DNA from: Candidatus Fermentithermobacillaceae bacterium DTU015
Lineage (GTDB): Bacteria; Bacillota; Sulfobacillia; Fermentithermobacillales; Fermentithermobacillaceae
Assembly: GCA_001513185.1 (NCBI GenBank)
Contig: LFST01000011.1
Location: 1 to 47,903, forward strand
DNA: 47,903 nt
Direction: 5' to 3'
This document shows positions 15,906 through 26,400 of this stretch, in pieces. The notes beneath the pieces were generated by a model. That model was not told the DNA's origin, did no database searches, and saw only the letters and a list, made by a program, of their open reading frames with translations. The translations under genes and the position numbers were made by a program. Positions within the stretch are counted from its first letter, which is position 1; every line of letters begins with the position of its first letter.

Positions 15906-16858
15906 TGTCCTGTAGTGTGTCCTATGGGCACCGGCACTTCGTCTAGAATCTCCAACACTATGTCTTGTGCGCTAACCCCGCGCATGAATGCATCCTGGGA
16001 GACAACCAGCCTGTGGGCAAGCACAGCCAGGGCAAGGGTTTTTACGTCATCAGGAAGCACGAAATTTCTGCCTTCTATGAACGCGTATGCTTTGCACGCC
16101 TGGGCGAGGGACAGGGTAGCCCTCGGGCTTGCTCCCAGTTCCACGGCATCGTGGTTTCTGGTGTGCCGGCAGATGTTCCTGATATAAGCCCTGAGGTCTT
16201 CGGACAGGTGCACTTGCTTTACCCCTTGTTTTAGCTCAGCGATTTCTGCTTGAGTCAGAGGCGGGCCAACGTCAATTTGTGTGCCTTGCTCGAACCGCTC
16301 AAGGATCTCCATCTCCTGGGCTTCATCTGGGTAACCGAGGTGGATACGCATGAGGAATCTGTCCATCTGGGCCTCCGGGAGAGGGAAGGTGCCCTGAAGT
16401 TCAATTGGGTTCTGCGTAGCAAGCACCGTAAAATGCGGGGATAAGCGGTGGGTTACACCGTCTATGGTAACCTGCCTTTCCTGCATGCATTCAAGCAAAC
16501 TGGCTTGGGTACGCGGGGTGGCCCGGTTGATCTCGTCAGCAAGCAGGATGTCGCAAAACACAGGGCCGGGTTTGAACTCAAACTCAAGGGTCCTGGGGTT
16601 GAACACGTTAATCCCTGTGATATCCGACGGAAGCAGGTCCGGGGTGAACTGTACCCGGCGGAACTCAAGCCCAAGGCAACGGGCAAAAGTCCTGGCAAGG
16701 AGGGTCTTGCCGACTCCCGGCACATCTTCAATCAGGACGTGGCCTTGGGTGAGGAACGCTACCAGCACAAGCTCGATGGCATGCTCGTTGCCTACTATCA
16801 CTTTAGACATCATCTGTTTGAAACGGCCGACGGCGGGATCTGCTTTATCTGTTGCCAT
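15902..16858 (-). CDS. MoxR family AAA+ ATPase
   Basis: The 318-residue ATPase shows the MoxR pattern: Walker A P-G-V-G-K-T (residues 47-52), Walker B L-L-A-D-E-I-N-R-A (near 107-115), sensor 1 A-T-Q-N-P-I-E (near 150-156), and P-L-P-E-A-Q-M-D-R-F. MoxR proteins act as chaperone-like ATPases that assemble metal cofactors or complexes together with vWA-type partners; the partner here should be the DUF58 protein translated immediately after it. The ATG follows GGAGGTGAC. The operon is divergent from the protease gene at 17050, and no strong promoter was recognised in the 190-bp spacer. Confidence 0.93.
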   Translation of the reverse strand: MATDKADPAVGRFKQMMSKVIVGNEHAIELVLVAFLTQGHVLIEDVPGVGKTLLARTFARCLGLEFRRVQFTPDLLPSDITGINVFNPRTLEFEFKPGPVFCDILLADEINRATPRTQASLLECMQERQVTIDGVTHRLSPHFTVLATQNPIELQGTFPLPEAQMDRFLMRIHLGYPDEAQEMEILERFEQGTQIDVGPPLTQAEIAELKQGVKQVHLSEDLRAYIRNICRHTRNHDAVELGASPRATLSLAQACKAYAFIEGRNFVLPDDVKTLALAVLAHRLVVSQDAFMRGVSAQDIVLEILDEVPVPIGHTTGQ

Positions 16859-17049
16859 TTTGTCACCTCCGTGGTGTGCCGGAGAACGTGAATATACACT
16901 TCTGGTTTTCAGGGCTTATTCCTGCCTCGATCCTGTCAAATAAATCTCCTGTTTTTCCACTGAAAACAGCCGCGTTTGTTTAGAACCTCCTTCCGCAATT
17001 TTACATAAGGTGTGATGCAGGGTGTTTATGTGAAGGGAGGGAGGTCGAC

Positions 17050-18051
17050 ATGCATTCAATAGTCAGAGCACTCAGGAGCTGCGGCCCGAAACTCATGAGT
17101 TTTCCAAATGTAGTAGGCGTTGGATACGGCCACAAGCATGTCCGCGGGAAAAACACAGGCAAAGACTCCTTGGTCGTTCTCGTAGAAAAAAAGGTGCCGG
17201 TTGAGGAACTCAGTTCAAATCAGGTTATTCCCCGGAGCATGAATCAATGCCCGATTGACGTTGTTGAAGTAGGTGAAATAGTAGCCCTCGGCCGGACCGA
17301 TCGTCAAAGGCCTGCCAGGCCGGGGTTGAGTATAGGACATTACAAGGTTACCGCAGGCACCTTCGGTGCTGTGGTATATGACGTGAGGACAGGTGAACCC
17401 TTGATCCTCTCCAACAATCACGTGCTGGCTAATTCGTCTAACGGAAGGGATGGAAGGGCCAAAATAGGGGATCCGATTTTGCAGCCCGGACGGTATGACG
17501 GGGGCACCGACGACGACGTGATAGCCAGGTTGCATAGATTTATCCCCATTGAACTTGAGGTGTCGGAGCCGGATTGCAAGCTGGCTTCTGCTGCCCAGAG
17601 GTTCCTGAACAGGGTGGTGAGGCGGATCCGCAGGAACTACGAAGTAAAGATTGAACGTTACAGTGCGGCAACTAACCTGGTAGATGCTGCAGTGGCCAAG
17701 CCTTTGTCCAGAAACCTCATATCCGAAGACATACTGGATCTAGGAGTGCCCCGGGGTACCTCGGAAGTGGTGGTGGGCCAGACGGTGAGGAAGAGTGGCC
17801 GTACCAGCGGGACCAACCAAGGGGAAGTCAAAGTGGTACATGCCACCATCAGGGTGAGCATGGGGGAGATAGGGTCTGCCGTGTTTACGGATCAGGTGCT
17901 CACCACAAGCATGGCCCAACCAGGCGACAGCGGTTCGGTGGTGGTGGACGAGTACAACCGCGTATGCGGGCTTCTATCGGCGGGCTCCCAAACCGTATCG
18001 GTGTTTGCGAGGATCCAGAATGTATGCGAGGCCCTTGGTGTAAGATTCTAG
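17050..18051 (+). CDS. Trypsin-like (S1) serine protease, no signal peptide
   Basis: The 333-residue protein has a chymotrypsin-fold catalytic triad that can be assigned: His124 in S-N-N-H-V-L-A, Asp212 in V-D-A-A-V-A-K and Ser294 in G-D-S-G-S-V-V. The N-terminal 90 residues form a small separate region (P-N-V-V-G-V-G-Y-G-H, V-V-L-V-E-K-K-V). Similar proteases with this N-terminal segment are found in other Clostridia. There is no signal peptide or membrane segment, so the enzyme is probably cytosolic. About 80 residues between His and Asp include a basic helix-like insert (near residues 175-195). ATG after GGAGG. The substrate is unknown. It interrupts the veg-ispE neighbourhood together with the MoxR operon. 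Confidence 0.85.
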   Translation: MHSIVRALRSCGPKLMSFPNVVGVGYGHKHVRGKNTGKDSLVVLVEKKVPVEELSSNQVIPRSMNQCPIDVVEVGEIVALGRTDRQRPARPGLSIGHYKVTAGTFGAVVYDVRTGEPLILSNNHVLANSSNGRDGRAKIGDPILQPGRYDGGTDDDVIARLHRFIPIELEVSEPDCKLASAAQRFLNRVVRRIRRNYEVKIERYSAATNLVDAAVAKPLSRNLISEDILDLGVPRGTSEVVVGQTVRKSGRTSGTNQGEVKVVHATIRVSMGEIGSAVFTDQVLTTSMAQPGDSGSVVVDEYNRVCGLLSAGSQTVSVFARIQNVCEALGVRF

Positions 18052-18088
18052 AAAAGGGTTTTTTGGACCGGTTGCCGAAACCCACCTT

Positions 18089-19060
18089 GTGTTAAGCAGC
18101 AGAAGCGGCCAAACAGCGGTAAAGTACCGCGCATATGCGAAGATAAACCTGGCTCTGAGTATCCTGGGGAAAAGGACAGACGGCTACCACGAAATCGGCA
18201 CATTGATGGTGCCGGTAAGCCTGGCTGACGTAGTATCAGCTGAGGTTGCCGCTCAGGGCCTAAGGGTCTATTGTCCCGGCTTGCCGGATCTTCCTCAAGA
18301 GCACAATCTGGCGTATAAGGCTGCGGCAGCCCTCCTCTCAGGGGAACCCAGGGTTCCGGGGTTGGCCATTTCAGTCCACAAGGCAATTCCTCCGGGTAAA
18401 GGCCTGGGAGGAGGGAGTTCAGATGCTGCAGCCGTTTTGCTTGCCATAAGAGATCTGCGGGAGGAGATGCGGGAACGATTTGGATTGTCTGCACTCATGG
18501 AGGTCGCAGCCGGGCTTGGCTCGGATATCCCGTTCTTCATAGGAGCCAACGCCAAGCCGCCTGTATGGGAAGCAGCAGTATGCATAGGCCGGGGCGAAAA
18601 GGTCTATCCCGTCAAAGGCGGTTCTTTCTGGATAGTCTTGGTGCTGCCTGAGGTTGAAATCTTAACCCGCCTGGCTTATTCCAATTGGGACGAAATGCAC
18701 CCTGATGCACCCGTGTTTACATCAGCGCTTGATTTTGAGGGAGCGATGGCCGCTGATCCCAGGCTCCGGGATGCGGTGCGTGCATTTGCTTCTGATGATC
18801 CTGAAGACCTTGCCCGATGCCTGTTCAACGACTTTGAAAAATCGGTGTACCCATCCTACCCTGGGTTATCTATAATCAAAGAGAACCTTCTGCGGTCGGG
18901 CGCGCTTGGCGCCGTCCTCAGCGGCAGCGGTTCGGCGGTCTACGGGATTTGCCGTTCCCGTGGACATGCAGCAAAGGTAAGGGCGAGTTTTCTCGAATTG
19001 TCCGGCGATGTGCCGGAGCGCCAGGTGGTCATCGCCAGGACGGGGGTGAGGGTTGAGTGA
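18089..19060 (+). CDS. ispE: 4-diphosphocytidyl-2-C-methyl-D-erythritol kinase
   Basis: This 323-residue GHMP kinase phosphorylates CDP-methylerythritol in the non-mevalonate isoprenoid pathway. The N-terminal A-Y-A-K-I-N-L-A-L motif, the ATP-binding P-P-G-K-G-L-G-G-G-S-S-D-A-A (about residues 101-114) and the C-terminal G-S-G-S-A-V-Y-G are all present. The start is a GTG at 18089 with no clear ribosome binding site; no better in-frame start lies between the preceding stop and the first motif, so the choice is uncertain by a few codons. The stop overlaps the GTG of the next gene by four bases. Length is about 30 residues above the usual 280-290. Confidence 0.94.
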   Translation: MLSSRSGQTAVKYRAYAKINLALSILGKRTDGYHEIGTLMVPVSLADVVSAEVAAQGLRVYCPGLPDLPQEHNLAYKAAAALLSGEPRVPGLAISVHKAIPPGKGLGGGSSDAAAVLLAIRDLREEMRERFGLSALMEVAAGLGSDIPFFIGANAKPPVWEAAVCIGRGEKVYPVKGGSFWIVLVLPEVEILTRLAYSNWDEMHPDAPVFTSALDFEGAMAADPRLRDAVRAFASDDPEDLARCLFNDFEKSVYPSYPGLSIIKENLLRSGALGAVLSGSGSAVYGICRSRGHAAKVRASFLELSGDVPERQVVIARTGVRVE

Positions 19061-19803
19061 AAATCGATGCGGTTGTCCTGGCAGCCAGGGCAAACACGGG
19101 CAGGCTGGCTTCACTAAGCGATGAAGCGCTCGAAGCTAACATAGATATAGCAGGCAAGCCTATGCTTAGCTACGTGATTTCTATACTTGAACGTTCGCCT
19201 CACATCTCCAAGATTATCGTGGTAGGTCCTAAGCACGGGCTTGCCAGGTATGAGGGCGGCAAAGTCTGCATAGCTGAGCCAGGGGCCGACCTCATAGACA
19301 ACGTGCGGATTGGGCTTAATCATGCAGACACCCAGTTTGTGCTGGTGGCTTCGTCAGACATTCCACTGCTTACAACCGGGGCGCTTGAGGATTTCTTGAC
19401 AAGTGCCGTGGATTCAGGCGCAGATTTTGTGTATTCCATATCCACCAAGGAAGACTGTGAGAAGAAATACCCAGGAGTGGAACGGACTTATGTAAAGGTA
19501 AGAGGGGAAACTTTTACCGGAGGCAACCTGTTTTTCGTGAGGAAAAGCGTGGTCCAGGATGTATGGCCGGTAGTTGAAAAAATGATACAGTACCGCAAGT
19601 CGCCTTTGAAGATGGCTTCTTTTTTTGGCTTTTGGTTTGTGGCCAGGGTGTTTCTGGGATTGGCCGGGATTCCGGAGATTGAGGAATATGTAAGCAAGCT
19701 CTTGGGCATAAAATGCAAAGCCGTGATATCTGCACCTGAAATCAGCGTGGATGTAGACAAACCTCAAGATTTGGAACTGGTAAGAGATATCCTTGGAAAG
19801 TGA
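19057..19803 (+). CDS. MobA-like nucleotidyltransferase family protein
   Basis: The 248-residue protein has a GT-A-type NTP-transferase fold: it begins I-D-A-V-V-L-A-A-R, has G-K-P-M-L-S-Y-V (near residues 33-40), S-S-D-I-P-L-L (near 98-104) and a late V-D-V-D-K-P-Q-D segment as in MobA and sugar nucleotidyltransferases. The usual glycine-rich nucleotide loop (A-G-G-x-S-x-R-M) is altered to A-A-R-A-N-T-G-R, so activity or substrate may differ. Proteins of this type often follow ispE in Clostridia. It is coupled to ispE (GTGA overlap) and lies directly before glmU. The substrate is unknown. Confidence 0.8.
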   Translation: MKIDAVVLAARANTGRLASLSDEALEANIDIAGKPMLSYVISILERSPHISKIIVVGPKHGLARYEGGKVCIAEPGADLIDNVRIGLNHADTQFVLVASSDIPLLTTGALEDFLTSAVDSGADFVYSISTKEDCEKKYPGVERTYVKVRGETFTGGNLFFVRKSVVQDVWPVVEKMIQYRKSPLKMASFFGFWFVARVFLGLAGIPEIEEYVSKLLGIKCKAVISAPEISVDVDKPQDLELVRDILGK

Positions 19804-19809
19804 TATAAT
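19801..19809 (+). promoter_or_regulatory. Extended -10 promoter element before glmU
   Basis: TGATATAAT matches the extended -10 consensus TGnTATAAT exactly; its TGA is also the stop codon of the nucleotidyltransferase gene. No good -35 is present, as is usual for extended -10 promoters. The predicted start would give a leader of only about 12 bases before the glmU ATG at 19828. Confidence 0.4.
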
Positions 19810-19827
19810 ACCGTGGGTGAGATTAAC

Positions 19828-21240
19828 ATGGCGCTAAAACACAAGATTTCAGTAGTCGTATTGGCGGCCGGTGAAGGTACCCGGATGAAATCCGGTACTC
19901 CCAAGGTACTCCATCTGCTTTGCGGGCGTCCGATGGTTGACTACGTACTCGATGCTGCAGCCGGCGTTGAGCCTCAAGCAATCGTGGTAGTGATAGGTCA
20001 TATGGGCGAGGAAGTAGCTGGCCGGATAAGCCAGGGCTGGGCGAAAACTAACCGGATGTCACAGATTTTGCGGTTTGCGTGGCAACGGGAACAACGGGGT
20101 ACCGGCCATGCCGTGGCGTGCGCCTTGGATCAGGTACCGGACTGCGATCACGTGATGATCCTGTGCGGTGACACCCCCCTTATTACCGGAAACCTGCTCA
20201 GGAGCTTCTTCGAATCCCACCTTTCAGCCAAGGCAGATGTTTCTCTTATTACGGCGGTGGTTGACGACCCCGGCGATTACGGGCGCATACGGCGGAATGA
20301 GAAGGGCAATATTTTGGGGATAGTTGAAGCCAACGACCTCTTGCCTGAGGATAGGCACATAAGGGAGATAAACGCGGGAATTTACGTAGTCCGGAGGAAC
20401 ATTCTGGCGGAATTGGTTTCCCAGTTAGATGACAATAACGCCAAAGGGGAGTTCTACCTTACTGACATTGTGGAAAAAGCTGCCCGGGCAGGGTATACAG
20501 TGAGCTCGTTTAGCTGTGACGACATCTGCCTGGTGCAAGGGGTAAATGACAGGTACGCGCTGTCCCAGGCTGAGTCCAGGCTGCGCCAAGCTATATTGCG
20601 CAAGCTGTGCCTGGAAGGGATCACCATCAGGGATCCCGGCAACACCTATATAGATCCAGGTGTGACTATCGGCAGGGACACAATCATTGAACCGGGTACT
20701 TTTCTAAGGGGCAAGACCACTATAGGCGCAGGCTGCGTTATTGGCCCCAATACCGAGCTTATCGATTCCCACATAGGTGACCGGAGCAAGGTATGGTTTT
20801 CCGTGGTGGAAAGGTCGGTTATCGGGGAAAACGTGGTTATAGGGCCTTTTGCCCACATAAGACCTGACTGTGTAATCGAGGATAACGTGTCTATAGGCAA
20901 CTTCGCCGAGGTGAAAAATTCAAGGATAGGGCGTGGCACAAAAGTCCACCACCACTCTTACCTTGGCGACAGCATAATAGGCAGCCAGGTCAATATAGGT
21001 GCAGGCACCGTTACGGTAAATTACGACGGGCACAAGAAGCACATGACGGTTATAGAGGATAATGCGTTTATCGGATGCAATGCCAACCTGATTGCTCCGG
21101 TGAGGATTGGAAAAGATAGTTATGTAGCAGCGGGCTCCACTATAACCCAGGACGTTCCTGAAGGGGCGCTGGGTATCGCAAGGGAGAGGCAAGTCAACAA
21201 AGAAGGATGGGTAGCCAGGCGTAAGCACAAGCTCAATTAG
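19828..21240 (+). CDS. glmU: Bifunctional GlcNAc-1-P uridyltransferase / GlcN-1-P acetyltransferase
   Basis: The 470-residue enzyme makes UDP-N-acetylglucosamine for peptidoglycan. The N-terminal pyrophosphorylase domain has L-A-A-G-E-G-T-R-M-K-S (near residues 13-23), P-K-V-L-H and C-G-D-T-P-L. The C-terminal left-handed beta-helix is seen as hexapeptide repeats (I-G-A-G, I-G-P-N, I-G-D-R, I-G-x-N). The acetyl-CoA-site segment N-Y-D-G-H-K-K-H lies near residues 396-403. The ATG at 19828 is preferred to a GTG at 19813 because GGTGAG lies about six bases before it. Thirteen base pairs separate it from prs, the usual Firmicute pair. Confidence 0.96.
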   Translation: MALKHKISVVVLAAGEGTRMKSGTPKVLHLLCGRPMVDYVLDAAAGVEPQAIVVVIGHMGEEVAGRISQGWAKTNRMSQILRFAWQREQRGTGHAVACALDQVPDCDHVMILCGDTPLITGNLLRSFFESHLSAKADVSLITAVVDDPGDYGRIRRNEKGNILGIVEANDLLPEDRHIREINAGIYVVRRNILAELVSQLDDNNAKGEFYLTDIVEKAARAGYTVSSFSCDDICLVQGVNDRYALSQAESRLRQAILRKLCLEGITIRDPGNTYIDPGVTIGRDTIIEPGTFLRGKTTIGAGCVIGPNTELIDSHIGDRSKVWFSVVERSVIGENVVIGPFAHIRPDCVIEDNVSIGNFAEVKNSRIGRGTKVHHHSYLGDSIIGSQVNIGAGTVTVNYDGHKKHMTVIEDNAFIGCNANLIAPVRIGKDSYVAAGSTITQDVPEGALGIARERQVNKEGWVARRKHKLN

Positions 21241-21252
21241 GAGGTAGTAGCA

Positions 21253-22200
21253 GTGTCCCCCTACGGTGATGATAAACTCAAGGTTTTTTCAGGCAATGCC
21301 AATAAGGATCTGGCAAATGAAATATGTAGCTACATAGGGGTAGAACCTGGTTCGATCGAAGTTGGCAGGTTTTCCAACGGGGAGATCAAGGTAATCATCA
21401 ACGAAAACGTGAGAGGTTCTGATGTGTTTGTGGTGCAGCCTACTTCCTCGCCGGTAAACGACAATCTTATGGAACTTCTCATCATCATAGATGCCCTAAG
21501 GAGAGCTTCAGCCAGCAGGATAACCGCGGTCATCCCCTTTTACGGCTATGCACGCCAGGACCGGAAAACCAGAGGCAGGGAGCCAATTACCGCCAAACTC
21601 GTAGCCAACTTGCTTGAATCGGCTGGGGCAGACAGGGTTCTTACCATGGACCTTCACGCCGGCCAAATCCAGGGGTTCTTTGACATACCTGTAGATCACC
21701 TTACTGCGGTGCCCCTTCTGGCAGACTACTTCAAAGAGCAGGCGATTGAAAATGTGGTGGTTGTGTCGCCGGATGCCGGCGGGATCGCCCGTGCCAGGGA
21801 CATGGCGGCAAGGCTGGGAGCTCCCGTGGCTTTCATAGACAAGAGACGGCCTGAGCCTAACGTGGCCGAAGTGATGCACATCGTGGGACAAGTTTCAGGC
21901 AGGAACGTAATTCTGCTCGACGACATGATCGATACCGGTGGCAGCATAGTTGAAGCTGCCAAGGCTTTGCGCGAAGAAGGTGCTGCCTCTGTAATGGCAT
22001 GTGCAACCCATCCGGTGTTTTCGGGTAGGGCACCTGAAAATATACCCCACGCTGAACTTAAGCAACTTGTGGTAACCAATACAATCCCTATTGCAGAATC
22101 TATGAAATCTGTGGTAGAAGTAATTTCTGTGGCCCCTCTGTTTGGCGACGCCATAGTAAGGATTCACGAGGGCCGGTCTGTTTCCGCGATGTTTAGATAA
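21253..22200 (+). CDS. prs: Ribose-phosphate pyrophosphokinase
   Basis: The 315-residue class I PRPP synthase converts ribose 5-phosphate and ATP to PRPP for nucleotides, histidine and tryptophan. Motifs are F-S-G-N-A-N (near residue 12), G-R-F-S-N-G-E (near 38-44), the flexible-loop segment Y-G-Y-A-R-Q-D-R-K, the metal site [12 protein letters not shown] and the PRPP loop D-D-M-I-D-T-G-G-S (near 219-227). GTG start after AGGAGG. It probably shares a transcript with glmU and may continue into the L25 gene 33 bp downstream. Confidence 0.97.
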   Translation: MSPYGDDKLKVFSGNANKDLANEICSYIGVEPGSIEVGRFSNGEIKVIINENVRGSDVFVVQPTSSPVNDNLMELLIIIDALRRASASRITAVIPFYGYARQDRKTRGREPITAKLVANLLESAGADRVLTMDLHAGQIQGFFDIPVDHLTAVPLLADYFKEQAIENVVVVSPDAGGIARARDMAARLGAPVAFIDKRRPEPNVAEVMHIVGQVSGRNVILLDDMIDTGGSIVEAAKALREEGAASVMACATHPVFSGRAPENIPHAELKQLVVTNTIPIAESMKSVVEVISVAPLFGDAIVRIHEGRSVSAMFR

Positions 22201-22233
22201 AATTACAAGTATTCGCCCATAGGATGAAAGGAC

Positions 22234-22866
22234 GTGACAGCGTTGGCACAAGATGTTATTACTGCGAGAACCAGAGACACAGGTACCAGTGCCGCCAGGG
22301 CGTGCAGGCGGCAGGGCTTGGTGCCTGGTATTGTGTACGGCAAAGGTATCGACTCGATACCCATTGCTTTGACCGCTGCAGAAGTCAGAAAGCTTCTGGC
22401 TAAAGGGATGAGCCATATCCACAGGCTCAAGATTGAAAATGCGGATTTTGATCACACGGTAATGGTCCAAGCAGTCGACAGAAATCCCATCTCAGATGAG
22501 GTCATCCACATTGATTTCCATAGGATCTCCATGCAAGACAAGGTAAGGATTGAGGTGCCCATCATACTTATTGGTGAAGAAGAGATTGCTTCCCGTGGAC
22601 TGGTGCTCCAGAGGCAGCTTAGGGAACTAACCGTAGAGTGCCTGCCTGCAGATATTCCTTCGGGGGTTACCTTTGATGTATCACAGATGGAACCGGGGGA
22701 TACCCTGTCCGCAGGCGATCTGCCTGTGCCTAAGGAAGTACGCTTGCTGACAGCTCCTGAGGAAGTGGTGGCAGTAGTCGTGGCACCCAGGCGAACTGCG
22801 GAAGGGACGGCAGAAGATGAAGAAGCTGCAGAAGAGGCACCGGCTGAACCGACGCCTGAGAGTTAG
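22234..22866 (+). CDS. rplY: 50S ribosomal protein L25/general stress protein Ctc
   Basis: The 210-residue protein has the N-terminal L25 domain that binds 5S rRNA (A-R-A-C-R-R-Q-G-L-V-P-G-I-V-Y-G near residues 23-38) and the C-terminal Ctc/TL5-type beta domain. An acidic Glu/Ala-rich tail ends it. In B. subtilis Ctc is a sigma-B stress protein; no such promoter was recognised here. The start is GTG 22234 (AGGATG seven bases upstream) or TTG 22243 (AAAGGA ten bases upstream); the sequence does not settle which. It sits between prs and pth as in Bacillus. Confidence 0.92.
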   Translation: MTALAQDVITARTRDTGTSAARACRRQGLVPGIVYGKGIDSIPIALTAAEVRKLLAKGMSHIHRLKIENADFDHTVMVQAVDRNPISDEVIHIDFHRISMQDKVRIEVPIILIGEEEIASRGLVLQRQLRELTVECLPADIPSGVTFDVSQMEPGDTLSAGDLPVPKEVRLLTAPEEVVAVVVAPRRTAEGTAEDEEAAEEAPAEPTPES

Positions 22867-22895
22867 CAGGCCTGTGGGCTGGGGTGGCCGGTTAT

Positions 22896-23498
22896 ATGAA
22901 GTGTTTGGTAGGGCTGGGTAATCCGGGCAAGCGATATGCCTTGACCAGGCATAATATCGGGTATATGGTGGCTGACCGGATTGCCCAAAAGCTTGGGCTT
23001 AAGTTCGCCGAAAGAGGGTTCAGCAGCATCGCTTTAGGGAAGGTGCCTTGCAGCGGCACATGTGCTGAGCCTTCCCAAGTCCTCCTGGCCAAACCTGCTA
23101 CGTATATGAACAGGAGCGGGGTGGCAGTGGCAGAGATCTTGGAGGATTTCCCAATCCAGCTTAAAGATATCCTGGTAATCCATGACGATATGGATATCCC
23201 TTTTGGCAGAATCCGGTTCAAGCGGAAAGGCAGTTCCGGTGGGCATAGAGGTGTCCAGTCGGTTATAGACCTTACCGGGGAGCAAGATTTCCCACGGCTT
23301 AAGGTGGGCATAGGGAGGCCGGCACCGGGCATAGACCCTGCCGATTATGTACTGAGCGGATTTGACGACGGTGATTTGCTTTGTGAAGTGGTGGAAACTG
23401 CCGCTTGTGCTGCCATAATGTTTGTGACATCAGGCCTTGACCAGGCTATGAACCGGTACAACCGTGAATTGATTTCTGAGGAGATTGAGAATAAGTAA
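22896..23498 (+). CDS. pth: Peptidyl-tRNA hydrolase
   Basis: The 200-residue enzyme releases peptides from peptidyl-tRNA dropped off stalled ribosomes. It starts M-K-C-L-V-G-L-G-N-P-G, then T-R-H-N-I-G with the catalytic histidine (near residue 20), K-P-x-T-Y-M-N-x-S-G (near 70) and D-D-M-D-I-P-F-G-x-I-R-F-K-R-K-G-S-S-G-G-H-R-G near 95-120. The ATG at 22896 is preferred to a GTG at 22884 because it gives the standard N-terminus and GGGGTGG is suitably placed. The stop overlaps the mfd ATG (TAATG). It corresponds to spoVC of B. subtilis. Confidence 0.96.
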   Translation: MKCLVGLGNPGKRYALTRHNIGYMVADRIAQKLGLKFAERGFSSIALGKVPCSGTCAEPSQVLLAKPATYMNRSGVAVAEILEDFPIQLKDILVIHDDMDIPFGRIRFKRKGSSGGHRGVQSVIDLTGEQDFPRLKVGIGRPAPGIDPADYVLSGFDDGDLLCEVVETAACAAIMFVTSGLDQAMNRYNRELISEEIENK

Positions 23499-26400
23499 TG
23501 CCTCATCCCGGGCTCTTGGATTTGTTTGCAAAGAGCGGCAGTGCCCAAGAGGTCGTCAGTGCGGTTTCCCAAGGGCGGACTCCCGTCCTGGTTGCCGGTG
23601 CCCAAGGATATGCCCGCACCTTCTACTTGGGGATGCTCCACCGGCAGCTTTCCCGGCCGATAGTCGCAGTTTACTCAAAACCCGAAGAAGCGGTAACCGC
23701 CCGCCGGGACTTAGGCGATCTCATCGGCCATGACCGGGTGTTGTTGTTTCCTGCCAGTGAAGTGATGCCTTTTGAGGCGGCTCAGAGCAACCGGGAGTCT
23801 TTGTGGATCAGGGTTTCGTGTCTGTACAAGCTGCTTTCAGATGAGACGAGCGGGCCATACGTGCTGGTTATGCCTGCCACAGCGCTCCTACGCAAACTCA
23901 TGCAGCCCCAGCGTTTCTCACAGGGCTGTATCAGTTTGCGTGTGGGCTCGAAAGTTTTGCCTGAAGCACTTATACGCACCCTGGTTACCTATGGCTATGA
24001 GCGGGTTTCCTCTGTGGAAGCCAAGGGTGAGGTGGCTCTGAGGGGCGGAATCCTGGACGTATTCCCTCCGATTGCCGACTTTCCTTATCGGATTGAGTTC
24101 TTCTATGATGAAGTAGATTCCATAAGAAACTTCGACCCCGAAACCCAGGTGTCTACCCACATGCTCGACGAAGCGTTTGTGTCACCTGCCACCGACTATA
24201 TAGCTGCCCTGGAGCCCGGGGCTGATGATTCCCATACGGCTGAAGGAACTACGGTTTTGGACTATTTCCGAGAAACACCCCTTGTAGTCGTGGACAGCTT
24301 TAGCAGGTGTATGGACTCCCTCAAAGAATTCGAGGAGATGGGGATAGAAATAGCGTCCGCAAGGATCATGGCGGGGACCATGACGCCCCAAGACAGCTCC
24401 ATATACTTCCCTGCATCCACGATAGAGCCTCGTTTATCCGACATGTCGGTGGCTTTCGAACCTTTCGCCGGCACTGCCAGGGGTTATTCCCCTAAAGAGA
24501 TAATTGAGACCGATACTACCCTCCAAGTGGGATTTGCAGGCCGTTGGCAGGACATGGCCAGGGAAATAAGGCAGCTGGTGGCTGACAAACAACGTGTGGT
24601 ACTGTTGGCAGGCAACAGGGAACGCATGGAACTGCTCCGGCGGTGGCTGGAGAAAGAAAACTTGTGGCTTTCGGCCAAGGAAAGCGTGTTAGAAGAGCCT
24701 GAAGCAGGGGTTGTAACCCTCTCCCTAGGTAGCGGTGAAAGCGGCTTCAGCTGTGCTGATATAGGACTGTCGGTATTTACCGAAACGGAATTGTACGGCA
24801 GGACCAAGGTACGCTGGCAGAAGCGGGCAAAGCGCAAGAAGGAGATATCACTACATTGGCGTCAGCTGTCCCCTGGCGATTACGTGGTTCACGCAAACCA
24901 CGGAGTGGCCCAGTTTATGGGCATCAAGAACATGACGGTAAACGGGGTCACCAGGGATTACCTCTATCTCCGCTATGCAGGCAACGATGCCCTGTATGTT
25001 CCTACTGATCAGGTAGACCTGGTAGAGAGATACGTGGGCCCTGAAGGGGCTAAACCCGCCCTCCAGCGGCTGGGTTCAGGTGACTGGCAGCGGATCAAAG
25101 CCAGGGTAAAAAAATCCGTGGAAGACATGGCCCGCAATCTCCTGATGTTGGAAGCCAAGAGAAAATCAAGGCAAGGTTTTGCGTTTAGCCCGGATACCCC
25201 GTGGCAAAGGCAATTTGAAGAAGAGTTCGAGTACGAGGACACCGAAGACCAGGCGGTGGCTACTCAAGAGATCAAGCGGGACATGGAAAACAGTTACCCC
25301 ATGGACCGGCTGCTTTGTGGGGATGTGGGGTACGGCAAGACAGAGGTAGCCATGAGGGCGGCGTTTAAGGCTGTCATGGATTCAAAGCAAGTTGCCGTGC
25401 TGGTGCCCACTACGGTGCTTGCCGAACAGCACTACGCCACGTTTGTCAGGAGGTTTTCCAACTATCCCGTGTCCATCGAGGTCTTAAGCAGGTTTAGGCC
25501 ACAATCTGAGCAAGCCAAGATCATCAGACGGCTGGCGTCAGGCGCGGTTGACATCATAATCGGAACTCACAGGCTCTTGAGCAAGGATGTGAAATTCCGT
25601 GACCTGGGGCTGCTTATAATCGACGAAGAGCACAGGTTCGGTGTGGCCCAGAAGGAACGGTTAAAGCAACTGGCCGAAACCTGTGACGTGCTAACCCTTA
25701 CTGCTACGCCAATCCCGAGGACACTGAACATGGCGCTTACAGGTATAAGGGACATAAGCCTCATTGAGACCCCTCCTGAGGGACGGTTCCCTGTAGAGAC
25801 CTACGTGGTGCCGTATAACCCGTCGCTAATTACCCAAGCCATCCGGAGGGAGATACGGCGGGGTGGCCAGGTATTTTACGTCCACAACCGGGTCCATTCA
25901 ATATCCCGGGCAGTGCACAGGGTGCAAGCCCTTGTGCCTGAGGCAAGGATCGCCGTGGCCCACGGCAGGATGAAGGAGCACGAACTGGCATCGACCATGC
26001 AAGGTTTCATGCAGGGCAGGTACGACATCTTGATTTCCACAACGATAATTGAATCGGGCCTGGATCTACCTAATGTAAACACATTGATAGTAGAAGATGC
26101 TGACAAACTGGGGCTTGCCCAGCTGCATCAGCTAAGGGGCCGGGTGGGGAGATCCAACAGGATAGCTTACGCGTACTTCACCTTCCGGCCCGACAGAAGC
26201 CTTACCCCGGAGGCAGAACAAAGGCTTTCTGCTTTGCGGGATTTTGCCGCTATGGGATCAGGGTACAAGCTGGCCCTCATGGACTTGGAAATCCGAGGGG
26301 CAGGCAACCTGCTTGGCCCCGAACAGCATGGGTTTATGACCCTTGTTGGGTACGACATGTACATTAAGCTCTTGGAAAAGGCCGTGGCCACCTTGCGGGG

